Source: Sphingobium scionense (GTDB lineage: Bacteria; Pseudomonadota; Alphaproteobacteria; Sphingomonadales; Sphingomonadaceae). From it: a DNA stretch of 64,000 bases. Below are positions 8,496-15,697 of the stretch, in pieces. The notes beneath the pieces were generated by a model. The model ran no database searches, was not told the DNA's origin, and was given only the letters and a program-made list of their open reading frames with translations. The position numbers were made by a program, and so were the translations under genes. How positions within the stretch are numbered: position 1 is the stretch's first letter; the number at the start of each line of letters is the position of its first letter. Where the stretch lies: contig NZ_JACIEU010000015.1 of assembly GCF_014197035.1 (NCBI RefSeq), positions 1 to 64,000 on the forward strand, read 5' to 3'.

Positions 8496-9023
8496 ATGTC
8501 CCAATCCCGTCCCTCCTTCCTCCAGCGCCTCTTGGGCCGCGAAGATCCGAAGGCCGGACTGATGCCGCTTTATCATGCGGTGGTGGCCGAAGGACGGCAG
8601 CCACACTGGTATCTGCAGGGCGGTGTGCCCGATACGCTGGATGGCCGGTTCGACATGATCGTCGCCGTGCTGGCCCAGGTGCTGATCCGGCTGGAATCAC
8701 TTGGCGCGACACAGGAAAGCGTGTGGCTGACCGAATTGTTCGTCGACGACATGGACGGGCAACTGCGCCAGGAAGGGATTGGTGACGTGGTCGTGGGCAA
8801 GCATATCGGCCGGATGATGAGCGCACTGGGCGGGCGACTGGCGGCCTATCGCGCGGCCTTGACGGGAGAGGGCGATCTGGAGGATGCGCTGCGCCGAAAC
8901 CTGTATCGCGGTGACGCCCCGTCCGCAGAAGCGTTCTGCCATGTCGAAGGCGCGCTGCGCGCACGCTGGACACGCCTGGCATGCCTGACCCGCGACGCCT
9001 TGCTGGCTGGAGACCTTGGATGA
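8496..9023 (+). CDS. Ubiquinol-cytochrome c chaperone family protein (CBP3-like)
   Basis: A cytoplasmic or membrane-associated assembly factor for the cytochrome bc1 complex, homologous to mitochondrial CBP3. The 175-residue protein carries the family core: LYHAVVAEGRQPHWYLQGGVPDTLDGRFDMIVAVLAQVLIRL (about 27-68), SVWLTELFVDDMDGQLRQEGIGDVVVGKHIGRMMSALGGRLAAY (about 75-118) and the ALRRNLYRG element. It overlaps the following DUF177 gene by 4 nt (ATGA), an arrangement I recall as common in alphaproteobacteria. No bc1 subunits are encoded nearby. Confidence 0.88.
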   Translation: MSQSRPSFLQRLLGREDPKAGLMPLYHAVVAEGRQPHWYLQGGVPDTLDGRFDMIVAVLAQVLIRLESLGATQESVWLTELFVDDMDGQLRQEGIGDVVVGKHIGRMMSALGGRLAAYRAALTGEGDLEDALRRNLYRGDAPSAEAFCHVEGALRARWTRLACLTRDALLAGDLG

Positions 9024-9565
9024 GCGACATGATCGAATTTTCGCGCCCCGTGCGCGCCGACCAGCTGGGCAAGCTGGGTGACAGCCTGGTGACTATCAGC
9101 GCCGACGAAGGAGAGCGCGCCGCGCTGATGCGCCGTTTTGCGCTGCTGGCGCTCGACCGGCTGGAGGCGGACTATCGGCTTAGCGCGGAGGGCAGCACGA
9201 TCCTGGCGCGTGGCCGGGTGCGCGCCGCTCTGACCCAGCCCTGCGTCGCCACCGGCCTGCCGGTGCCCGAAACGATCGACACCGATTTCCTGCTGCGCTT
9301 CGTGCCCGAGAGCGGCGACCTGCCCGAGGGCGAGGAGCTGGAATTGGACGCGGAGGATTGCGACACGATCGGCTATGACGGCAATGTCATCGACATGGGC
9401 GAGGCGGTGGCCGAGACGGTAGCGCTGGCGATGGAGCCCTATCCGCGCGCGCCGGAGGCCGAAACCTATCTGCGCGAAGCAGGGGTCATGACCGAAGAAC
9501 AGGCCAGTCCCTTTGCCGCCCTGCTGGGACTGGCCCAGAACGAGAAAGGCAAAACGAAGGACTGA
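9020..9565 (+). CDS. DUF177 (YceD-like) protein
   Basis: A 181-residue acidic protein of the DUF177/YceD family, linked in other bacteria to large ribosomal RNA accumulation and usually encoded beside rpmF. Visible signatures are the central Cys-containing CVATGLPVPETIDTDFLLRFVP, the acidic patch EGEELELDAEDCDTIGYDG with IDMGEAVAETVALAMEPYP, and the C-terminal SPFAALLGL motif with a Lys-rich end. It is coupled to the chaperone gene upstream. No rpmF follows here, as is frequent in alphaproteobacteria. The molecular role is not established. Confidence 0.87.
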   Translation: MSDMIEFSRPVRADQLGKLGDSLVTISADEGERAALMRRFALLALDRLEADYRLSAEGSTILARGRVRAALTQPCVATGLPVPETIDTDFLLRFVPESGDLPEGEELELDAEDCDTIGYDGNVIDMGEAVAETVALAMEPYPRAPEAETYLREAGVMTEEQASPFAALLGLAQNEKGKTKD

Positions 9566-9613
9566 CACACCTGGCTGTTTCCCTTTCGTTCCCATGGTGT
9601 CATAAGCCTCGCC

Positions 9614-10699
9614 ATGGACGCCCCGCCGCCTGCGATGCGCAAGATCATCCATGTCGACATGGACGCATTTTATGCGTCGGTCGAACAGCGCGACGACCCG
9701 AGCCTGCGTGGCAAGGCAATCGCCGTCGGTGGCGGCGGCCCGCGTGGCGTGGTCGCCACCTGCAGCTATGAGGCGCGGAAATTCGGCGTGCGATCGGCGA
9801 TGCCGGGCACAAGAGCGCGACGATTATGCCCCGACCTCTTGTTCGTGAAGCCGAGGTTCGAGGTCTATCGCGCCGTTTCCGCCCAGATTCGCGCGATCTT
9901 CGCGCGCTTCACCGACATGATCCAGCCGCTCTCGCTGGACGAGGCCTATCTGGACGTGACCCGCAACAAGCCGCGGATCGCATCTGCGACGCAGGTCGCG
10001 CAGGAAATCCGGCGACTGATCCATGAGGAGACAGGCCTCACTGCGTCCGCCGGTGTCTCGTACAACAAGCTGATCGCCAAGCTGGCGTCCGACCAGAACA
10101 AGCCCGACGGACTATGCGTGGTGCGGCCGGCCGAAGGCGCGGAATTCATGGCCCGTATGCCGGTGCGCCGGATTCACGGCATCGGCCCCGTCACCGCCGA
10201 ACGAATGCACAAGCTGGGAATCGAGACCGGCGCCGACCTGCGAGACCGCGACCTGCCTTTCCTCCAGATGCATTTCGGCAGCAGCGCGCTCTTTTATTAT
10301 CGCGCGGCGCGAGGTGAGGATGACCGCCCGGTGCATGAGCGGCAGGAACGCAAATCAGTCAGCGTCGAGGACACGTTTTTCCAAGATCTGGTTACCGAAG
10401 AGGCGCTACTGCGCGAGATCGAGCGGATCGGAGAGTCTCTGTGGACCCGGATCGAGAAGGCGCAGGCCTATGGCCGGACCGTAGTGCTGAAGGTGAAGTT
10501 TGGCGACTTTCGCATCATCACCCGGTCGCGCAGCTTTGCCGCACCGGTCCGATCGGTCGAGCAGTTGGTGGACACCGGCCGCGCGCTGCTGAAAGCGCAA
10601 TTGCCGCTGCGCATGGGCGCCAGGCTGCTGGGCCTGGGCGTCCATAATCTGGATGGGGAAGAGGGCGAGCCGGATAATCCGCAGCTCGCCCTGCTCTGA
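9614..10699 (+). CDS. dinB: DNA polymerase IV (Y-family translesion polymerase)
   Basis: Error-prone DNA synthesis past lesions and mispaired ends. The 361-residue protein has palm motif VDMDAFYASVEQRDDP (about 14-29), steric-gate region GGGPRGVVATCSYEARKFGVRSAMP, catalytic SLDEAYLDVT (about 110-119), helix-hairpin-helix VRRIHGIGPVTAERMHKLGI (about 180-200) and a little-finger domain to about 340. The C-terminus ends QLALL, a good match to the QLxLF-type beta-clamp-binding peptide. The preceding 48 bp show no clear LexA box. An internal ATG at codon 8 (MRKIIHVDMD) is an alternative start. Confidence 0.95.
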   Translation: MDAPPPAMRKIIHVDMDAFYASVEQRDDPSLRGKAIAVGGGGPRGVVATCSYEARKFGVRSAMPGTRARRLCPDLLFVKPRFEVYRAVSAQIRAIFARFTDMIQPLSLDEAYLDVTRNKPRIASATQVAQEIRRLIHEETGLTASAGVSYNKLIAKLASDQNKPDGLCVVRPAEGAEFMARMPVRRIHGIGPVTAERMHKLGIETGADLRDRDLPFLQMHFGSSALFYYRAARGEDDRPVHERQERKSVSVEDTFFQDLVTEEALLREIERIGESLWTRIEKAQAYGRTVVLKVKFGDFRIITRSRSFAAPVRSVEQLVDTGRALLKAQLPLRMGARLLGLGVHNLDGEEGEPDNPQLALL

Positions 10700-10703
10700 T
10701 CCG

Positions 10704-11507
10704 TCAGAAGGGTAGCCAGGTCCGCTTTTCGCTGAACTTCATGTAACCAGCATTGACGCCAAGACGATAACCAACGCCAAGACGGATCGGGATCAGCACC
10801 ACACTGCCCCAGCGCAGATAGCTGGCGGTGAAGCCCCCCACCAGATAGGCGGTGCCTTCGGCCGCGGGGAAGCGGTGATAGAGATCCTGGCTGTCATAGA
10901 GATTATAGACAAGGACGAAGGTGTTGGACGCATTACCCCCGACATCGAAGCCGATCGACGGGCCGGTCCAGTAGACTTCGCGCTTGCCCTCGATCTTGTG
11001 ATTGAGCGTGCCCGAACCATAGCGCAGGCCGACCACAAAGGCGCCCGACGCCTCTCGCCCGGAAATATAGGCATTGGGCTGGCCCTGGTCTTTAAGGATC
11101 TTCTCGATGATGCCGGCCAGGCCTTCGGCCCCCTTGCCAAACACACCCTCGGCTGCGCCGATCAGATCATCTTCCTGATAGGATTCGCCCGGCGCCATCG
11201 CGGCCGGCGGCGAATGGGTCGTGACCGGCGCGCCAGTCGCGGTCGCAGCACCGGTAGCGGGCGCTGCATTATAGGTGTTAGAATCATTCGAGGTGGCCGG
11301 CGGCGCCAGACTGGGGTCGACGCCTGGATCGGTCGGAGTACCGCCTTGAACGGGCGGCGGCGCTAGATCGGAATCGATCGCCGTGTTGGGGTCGACCGTG
11401 CGAATCTGCGCGCTGGCGACCGGCGCCAGCAGGAGTCCGCCGAGTGCCGCCATAAGGGCACCCACCCGTGCGAAGCGGGCGCCCGTGCGCCCCATGCTGC
11501 CGATCAT
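10704..11507 (-). CDS. eipA: DUF1134 envelope protein (EipA-like)
   Basis: A periplasmic protein of the DUF1134 family; the Brucella member EipA is known to support envelope stress resistance. The signal peptide ends at VASAQ (about residue 34). A long Pro/Thr/Ala-rich low-complexity linker follows (about 40-110), then the compact DUF1134 domain (about 120-265). That domain includes NAYISGREASGAFVVGLRYGSG, VYWTGPSIGFDVGGNASNTFVLVYNL and LIPIRLGVGYRLGVNAGYMKFS. The start is set at 11507; an upstream ATG at 11543 adds 12 residues and the next internal one lies four codons in. The low-complexity linker is longer than I expect for the family. Promoter not identified. Confidence 0.85.
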   Translation of the reverse strand: MIGSMGRTGARFARVGALMAALGGLLLAPVASAQIRTVDPNTAIDSDLAPPPVQGGTPTDPGVDPSLAPPATSNDSNTYNAAPATGAATATGAPVTTHSPPAAMAPGESYQEDDLIGAAEGVFGKGAEGLAGIIEKILKDQGQPNAYISGREASGAFVVGLRYGSGTLNHKIEGKREVYWTGPSIGFDVGGNASNTFVLVYNLYDSQDLYHRFPAAEGTAYLVGGFTASYLRWGSVVLIPIRLGVGYRLGVNAGYMKFSEKRTWLPF

Positions 11508-11738
11508 TGCCCGATACTCCCCGAAGCCCGCTCTTGAAAACATCCGTCAGATTATCCGTCGCCAAGCTGAAACGACAATGAACGAACGCCCACCGGAGTC
11601 GATTCTAAGCCAGATTGAATCCGATTGTGCAAATCGGTGTGAAAAATCGCGCAATTGGACCGTTGCCATGCGTCAAAGCCGTCGCTATAGCCCGTCGCCT
11701 AGCCACTGCCTCCCGGTTTCCGGTAGGCAAATTCGTGC

Positions 11739-11830
11739 GGAGACGTGGGTGAGTGGCTGAAACCAGCGGTTTGCTAAACCGTCGTAGCCTTAAGGGGCTA
11801 CCGAGGGTTCGAATCCCTCCGTCTCCGCCA
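11739..11830 (+). tRNA. tRNA-Ser (anticodon GCU)
   Basis: A complete class II tRNA. Acceptor stem GGAGACG pairs with CGTCTCC, the anticodon loop is TTGCTAA (GCU, reading AGC/AGU), the long variable arm is GTAGCC...GGCTAC, and the T arm is GAGGG-TTCGAAT-CCCTC. The 3' CCA is encoded (11828-11830). The 3' end from 11817 on is also one copy of the att repeat of the downstream integrative element, so the gene is the element's insertion target and stays intact after insertion. Confidence 0.97.
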
Positions 11831-11835
11831 CCTTT
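11817..11835 (+). repeat. attL core: 19-bp repeat at the tRNA-Ser 3' end
   Basis: CTCCGTCTCCGCCACCTTT spans the end of the tRNA T stem/acceptor, the CCA and five further bases. An identical copy sits at 30492-30510, next to the integrase gene. The two copies bound the 18.7-kb element, which is the standard result of tyrosine-recombinase insertion into a tRNA 3' end. Confidence 0.93.
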
Positions 11836-11867
11836 CCTTCTACAACGTTGAAAAGGTGGCATTTTTT
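11827..11867 (+). terminator. Intrinsic terminator of tRNA-Ser formed across the att junction
   Basis: GCCACCTTT (11827-11835, inside tRNA and att core) pairs with AAAGGTGGC (11852-11860), followed by ATTTTTT. The right arm lies inside the element, so the integrated element supplies half of the terminator for its host tRNA gene. The other attachment site (30492-30525) has no such arm. Confidence 0.75.
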
Positions 11868-11902
11868 CTGCCGCCCCGATTTCTTCCCCACCGTTCCGCC
11901 CA

Positions 11903-12208
11903 CTAGCGTTTTTCGCTGGTCTCCTTGGCCATGAATGCGCGCACTCGGGCAACGATGCGCGAGGACGGGTCGCGACCGCGCCTCAGATCATGCACCAGGC
12001 GCGGATCATTCACCGAGAGACGCCCGAATCGGCTGGCGGACATTCCCGTCGCTCTGAGCCTCCTTTCGATCTCCAGAAGGATCGGGGAGAGGTAGCTTGC
12101 GTCCTGCGCCTGCCGGCCGCCTTTTGGGCTATCCCCAGAAAGGGGGATTGCATCGGGCTCGATAAGCGGAAGCTGCTGGTCCTCGGCATTGCGGCGCCGG
12201 ATCAGCAT
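11903..12208 (-). CDS. Small putative DNA-binding protein, paralogue of the protein at 12641-12964
   Basis: A 101-residue basic protein of unknown function, last gene of a tightly overlapping leftward operon. Residues about 50-90 contain a SASRFGRLSVNDPRLVHDLRRGRDPSSRIVARVRAF block, which aligns with SDSAIGRQAVNDPNLVYALRDGRRIRERTRARI in the protein encoded at 12641-12964. The spacing (helix, short turn, VNDPxLV, basic helix) resembles a helix-turn-helix, which would fit a nucleic-acid-binding role; that is inference. It overlaps the upstream gene by 7 nt. Confidence 0.6.
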   Translation of the reverse strand: MLIRRRNAEDQQLPLIEPDAIPLSGDSPKGGRQAQDASYLSPILLEIERRLRATGMSASRFGRLSVNDPRLVHDLRRGRDPSSRIVARVRAFMAKETSEKR

Positions 12209-12639
12209 GGCCGGCTGCCCGGATGCATACAGCGCTCATTTGCAATGTCGCGCGACCCTGGCCCTGCTATCGGCCCGGTGTAGGGCTCGATCTCGTTGAT
12301 CTGCCCCTCATCCTCGACATTGCCGCCGCCGGCGTCGCTGATCAGGCAACCGGGACCGTCTGGAACAAGAGCGTATCCGGTCAACTGCTCGTCCTCACTA
12401 TTGCCGGTGTCGAACTCCTCGCCGCTCCATTCCAGATCGGGATCGCCGTCGATCTCGTCCATTTGGCCGATCGCCCGATGCGCGATCCTCTCCAGTTCGG
12501 CGCGGCAAAGGACGGGAAAGACCGTCAGCATGGCGGCAACGGTCGGAACCGGTTGCGCGTGCCGTCGATAGTGACGCCGCAGCCACGTCCGCCGGTGGCG
12601 CGGGCGATAGGGCAGGGGCTTTGGGGCTCTACTCGCCAT
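12202..12639 (-). CDS. Hypothetical element protein
   Basis: A 145-residue protein with a very basic N-terminus (RAPKPLPYRPRHRRTWLRRHYRRHAQ) followed by a strongly acidic centre (MDEIDGDPDLEWSGEEFDTGNSEDEQ). No membrane segment or known motif is evident. It starts 1 nt after the stop of the upstream gene and overlaps the downstream gene, so it belongs to the 14195-11903 operon. The split charge pattern suggests a nucleic-acid or protein adaptor, but I cannot assign a function. Confidence 0.5.
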   Translation of the reverse strand: MASRAPKPLPYRPRHRRTWLRRHYRRHAQPVPTVAAMLTVFPVLCRAELERIAHRAIGQMDEIDGDPDLEWSGEEFDTGNSEDEQLTGYALVPDGPGCLISDAGGGNVEDEGQINEIEPYTGPIAGPGSRDIANERCMHPGSRPC

Positions 12640-12640
12640 A

Positions 12641-12964
12641 TCAGCGCCCTCCCTCGATCTGGTCGAGGCAAGCCACGATCCTCGCTCGCGTCCGCTCCCT
12701 GATCCGCCGGCCGTCGCGCAATGCGTAAACCAGATTCGGATCATTGACCGCTTGGCGGCCGATCGCGCTGTCACTGAGCCCATGCCGATCGCGGATCTCA
12801 TCGATCCGGCCGAGAAGGTCGAAGGCCGGTCGCGTCGTGCCGGTTGGCGCATCAGGCTTCCGCCGACCACGAACGCGGCGCGGGCGGATGCTCAGGATCG
12901 GCTTACGCTTCCGCGGCTTCGGCACGAAGGTCAGCGCGGCATAATTCTGGCGATAGAGGATCAT
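12641..12964 (-). CDS. Small putative DNA-binding protein (VNDPxLV motif)
   Basis: A 107-residue basic protein. The N-terminus is Arg/Lys-rich (PKPRKRKPILSIRPRRVRGRRK). The C-terminal half (about 55-105) has IDEIRDRHGLSDSAIGRQAVNDPNLVYALRDGRRI, matching the paralogue at 11903-12208 and looking like a compact helix-turn-helix. It overlaps the exported-protein gene upstream by 4 nt (ATGA). No family recognised. Confidence 0.55.
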   Translation of the reverse strand: MILYRQNYAALTFVPKPRKRKPILSIRPRRVRGRRKPDAPTGTTRPAFDLLGRIDEIRDRHGLSDSAIGRQAVNDPNLVYALRDGRRIRERTRARIVACLDQIEGGR

Positions 12965-13548
12965 GCGCGAGCCTCCCCGGTGATAGAGGAAAGCAGCGGC
13001 GCGATGTCGCCATTATCGTCGCCGTAGCGGTCGAGGATCAGCCGCAGCTTGTGGGCGATGATGTCGGCCTCGCGAGAAGGATAGGCCACAATCGCTTTCA
13101 CCGATGCAGTGTGGGCGTCGCAAGCAGCCTCCCACTTCTCTTCGGCGTCAGGCAAGCCCGCCTCTTGGCGCAGCGTTCCATCGATCTCGGCGAGTTGCGC
13201 CCGCATGCCGGCAGCGAAGGCGTTGTGGTCACGGATGCCGGCCTCAATGCGCTCGTTTTCATCTTCATGGGACGGGCGCGCCTGGATGAACTTCCAGACC
13301 TTGCCGTTCTTTTCGTCCATCTCGGCGTGCCACTTCGCCATGAAAGCGGCCTTGGCGTCGAAGAAGCGGCTATCAGCATCTTCGCGCAGGTCGACCATCT
13401 GGTCGAACACAACGGCGGCGCTGCGCTCTTTCGCCAGCAGCGCCAGCCATGCAGGATCTTGGGTTGCGGGGGTGGCGGCCATCGCTGGGATGACGATGGC
13501 GGCCGGGGCTAGTGTCAGGCCCGCGAGGAATGCGCGTCGGTCGGTCAT
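12961..13548 (-). CDS. Exported protein of unknown function (Tat-like signal)
   Basis: A 195-residue protein with a signal peptide MTDRRAFLAGLTLAPAAIVI...AMAA, whose twin arginine followed by a hydrophobic core suggests Tat export. The mature part is helical, rich in Glu, Asp, Ala and Trp, with likely coiled segments (about 45-190). It is flanked by 4-nt ATGA overlaps on both sides, so it is co-translated with its neighbours. Nothing phage-structural is recognisable. In a prophage-like element such a gene is a plausible lysogenic-conversion ('moron') gene acting in the periplasm; that role is inference. Confidence 0.65.
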   Translation of the reverse strand: MTDRRAFLAGLTLAPAAIVIPAMAATPATQDPAWLALLAKERSAAVVFDQMVDLREDADSRFFDAKAAFMAKWHAEMDEKNGKVWKFIQARPSHEDENERIEAGIRDHNAFAAGMRAQLAEIDGTLRQEAGLPDAEEKWEAACDAHTASVKAIVAYPSREADIIAHKLRLILDRYGDDNGDIAPLLSSITGEARA

Positions 13549-14195
13549 GCCGCTGCCTCCCCTGCCAGTCGGCGCAGGTCACGCAGCAGAACTTCGATGT
13601 CGACCTGTCCATCCGTCTCTTCGATCAGCTCAACCTTGGCGATCAGATCAGCGATCGTCGCCACAGGGAAGTTCTCGACATCATAGAGGGCATCGCCGCT
13701 GGCATCACTGAGGCGATTGCTCTCTGCGGCTATCGAATTGATGTTGAGCCGGTGTCGCGCGCGGACCTCTTCCGCTTCGCGCCATTCGATCAGGCCGCGA
13801 AGCTCAGCGCAGGTCCGCGCATAGTCCTCGGACATAAGATCGCCCGTCGCAGCCCGCCGCGCCGCCTGGGCGGCGCCCACGTCAGAGGCGCGATCCGTCG
13901 ACATATGCCTGACCGTCCCGCGATATTCGAAGCCGCTCGCGGTGGTGCGATGAGGGATTGCGTCACGGGATTGGCGCAAAGCTTCCCATGCCGGATCCTC
14001 AATCACCTTGCCATGGCGGTCGCTTGCCGCCTGGGCGGCGCGGAAGGCAGTAATTGCGGCCGCCATCTCAGGACTAGTGGATGCTGGGCTGCACAGAAAA
14101 GCCGGCGCCGCGACGGCGGCAGCAGGCAGAGCGGCGGCAGGGAGTAGGAAAAGCGCGCGCGTGACGGCGCGCCTAGACAATGCTAGGTCGTTCAT
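13545..14195 (-). CDS. Exported protein of unknown function, first gene of leftward cargo operon
   Basis: A 216-residue protein. The N-terminus MNDLALSRRAVTRALFLLPAAALPAAAVAA combines a twin-arginine with a hydrophobic stretch and Ala-rich cleavage region, so Tat or Sec export is likely. The mature domain is helical, with a segment AELRGLIEWREAEEVRARHRLN (about 130-151). It shares general build with the next gene's product but no clear sequence identity. Its start faces the RHH gene across a 96-bp divergent spacer, so the RHH operator there may also control this operon. Confidence 0.65.
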   Translation of the reverse strand: MNDLALSRRAVTRALFLLPAAALPAAAVAAPAFLCSPASTSPEMAAAITAFRAAQAASDRHGKVIEDPAWEALRQSRDAIPHRTTASGFEYRGTVRHMSTDRASDVGAAQAARRAATGDLMSEDYARTCAELRGLIEWREAEEVRARHRLNINSIAAESNRLSDASGDALYDVENFPVATIADLIAKVELIEETDGQVDIEVLLRDLRRLAGEAAA

Positions 14196-14269
14196 AGCTT
14201 CAATCCCTCTCGAACAGGGGTTGCGGTCAGAGCTGGCGCGAGGTGTAGGAGCCTTGCGTCAGCTTGCAC

Positions 14270-14310
14270 TTTCTGACATCAATAAATTTGCATGTCAAAC
14301 ATTTCTGACA
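14270..14310. promoter_or_regulatory. Putative RHH-protein operator with TGACA repeats
   Basis: TTTCTGACA occurs at 14270-14278 and 14302-14310, with an inverted ATGTCAAA between them at 14292-14299. The inverted pair TGACAT...ATGTCA brackets the start codon of the RHH gene. Short repeated TGACA sites overlapping the promoter/start are typical for ribbon-helix-helix autorepressors. The assignment is by pattern only. Confidence 0.45.
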
Positions 14311-14483
14311 CCAAAAAGATTGGGCGCCCTGCAACCGGAGTGGGCAAACCTATCACCGTCCGCCTTAATGAGGCGGATTTGGCCGCGCTCGATTCATGGA
14401 TCGCCGGCCAGGAAGAGAAGCCAACCCGGCCGGAGGCAGTGCGCAAGCTCATGCGGCTCGGGATGACGGCAAAAGCTTCATGA
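14292..14483 (+). CDS. Ribbon-helix-helix (CopG/Arc-like) DNA-binding protein, possible antitoxin
   Basis: A 63-residue protein. GKPITVRLNEADLAALDSWIAGQEEKPTRPEAVRKLMRLGM (about 18-58) is a clear ribbon-helix-helix: the beta strand ITVRL, helix DLAALDSWIA, then the RPEAVRKLMRLG helix. Such proteins bind short palindromes as dimers and often repress their own operon. The gene overlaps the DUF3800 gene by 4 nt (ATGA), the layout of a regulator or antitoxin preceding an effector. Candidate sites lie at 14270-14310. The antitoxin role is inference from context. Confidence 0.8.
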   Translation: MSNISDTKKIGRPATGVGKPITVRLNEADLAALDSWIAGQEEKPTRPEAVRKLMRLGMTAKAS

Positions 14484-15367
14484 CGCCCCCTTCCGATGGA
14501 GACCATCAAGAAAAACAATACTCGTTCTTCGATGATCGCCTAGATTCGGAGACAGAGCCAGCGCAACGCCCAGATCGCGCGCCCTCGTCGGAGAGTAAGT
14601 TCAGCAATTATGTGGTCTATGTCGATGAGAGCGGCGATCACGGAATGCAAAATGTAGATCCCAACTACCCGTTATTCGTTCTCGCTTTCTGTATCTTCTA
14701 CAAGAAACATTACGCAGAAAAAGTAGTAACGGCGCTAGAGAAATTTAAATTTCGCAATTTCGGACATGACCTGATCATCCTCCATGAAAACGAAATCAGG
14801 AAAGAGAAAAATCAATTTAAGTTTGTAAGTGCAAAGGAAAAAGAAGATTTCATTTCCGATCTTACGGACATAATTGATAGGAGCAATTTTGTACTAGTTT
14901 CTTGCGTTATAGATAAGCATAGATTGAGCGCGAGATCGAAAAATGAGCAAAATCCCTACCATGTAGCTCTCGGATTTTGCTTGGAAACTCTCTATGAGTT
15001 CATGGTCGAAAAGGGTCAGCATGAGAAGCGCACTCATGTCGTCGTAGAGTGCAGGGGGAAAAAAGAAGATAAGGATCTCGAGCTCGAATTTAGGCGCATT
15101 TGCGCTGGCGAGAATCGGATGGATATCCCGCTGCCATTTGATGTTGTTTTTGCAGATAAAAAGGCCAATTCATCAGGCCTGCAATTGGCAGACTTGGTAG
15201 CGCGACCGATAGGTATGAGCATCTTGCGACCTGGACAGCCGAACCGAGCGTTTGACGTCCTCAAGCTCAAATTTTTTTGCAGCGGGGGTCGGGATAAGGT
15301 CGGTCAAGGCTTTGACGGCTGGGGTTTAAAAGTCTTCCCGGGCCCAGAAAGCGAAAAGCCCCGGTGA
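14480..15367 (+). CDS. DUF3800 protein, putative nuclease effector
   Basis: A 295-residue protein with the DUF3800 hallmarks: N-terminal VVYVDESGDHG (about 47-57), a central HENEIRKEK segment, and near the C-terminus SGLQLADLVARPI (about 230-242). The spaced acidic residues are compatible with an RNase H-like metal-dependent nuclease fold, as proposed for the family; activity is not shown. The gene is visibly more AT-rich than its neighbours, with many AAA, ATA and TTT codons, which suggests recent acquisition separate from the rest of the element. It is preceded by an overlapping RHH gene and ends in a hairpin. Confidence 0.8.
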   Translation: MTPPSDGDHQEKQYSFFDDRLDSETEPAQRPDRAPSSESKFSNYVVYVDESGDHGMQNVDPNYPLFVLAFCIFYKKHYAEKVVTALEKFKFRNFGHDLIILHENEIRKEKNQFKFVSAKEKEDFISDLTDIIDRSNFVLVSCVIDKHRLSARSKNEQNPYHVALGFCLETLYEFMVEKGQHEKRTHVVVECRGKKEDKDLELEFRRICAGENRMDIPLPFDVVFADKKANSSGLQLADLVARPIGMSILRPGQPNRAFDVLKLKFFCSGGRDKVGQGFDGWGLKVFPGPESEKPR

Positions 15368-15381
15368 AGCTCACCGAGGCT
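15357..15381 (+). terminator. Hairpin at the DUF3800 stop codon
   Basis: AGCCcCGGTGA pairs with TCACCGaGGCT across a 3-nt loop, with one mismatch; the stem includes the TGA stop codon. No T-tract follows, so termination may be weak or the hairpin may protect the mRNA end. Confidence 0.45.
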
Positions 15382-15697
15382 ATAACGCCGACCGGGATCC
15401 CCCAGTCCACTTGGGAATCATATATGCTCAGGATGATTCCAGATTCAAGGCTTTAAAGCTTGCCGGACTCAAAAAATATCTTTTGTCAAGCGAGCGCGCT
15501 GATTCGTTAACCGTTTGTTCTCCTCAATAGAGAATCGTGGGTAAAAGAGGAGTGGTCGGCAGAGCATCCGTCCGCCGCTGACGAATGCGAACCCGAGTAA
15601 AACTGGCACATCCTGATGGCGATGGGCTAACTCCCCACCACCGAAACCACGGGATGCCGTTATTGCGCGCGCCAGCCAGGCCGGATAGCCTGCGCTG
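15382..15697. other. Intergenic region, no gene recognised
   Basis: About 315 bases lie between the DUF3800 gene and the HTH gene. They contain an AT-rich stretch around 15440-15540, which probably carries the promoter of the HTH gene, but no convincing reading frame, RNA or repeat. Confidence 0.4.

Noticed and set aside
9566-9613. Search for a LexA box upstream of dinB
   Set aside because: The 48-bp gap contains TTCGTTCC but no second half-site at the right distance.
9566-9620. Expectation of rpmF after the DUF177 gene
   Set aside because: The next frame is clearly dinB; no ribosomal protein L32 sequence is present.
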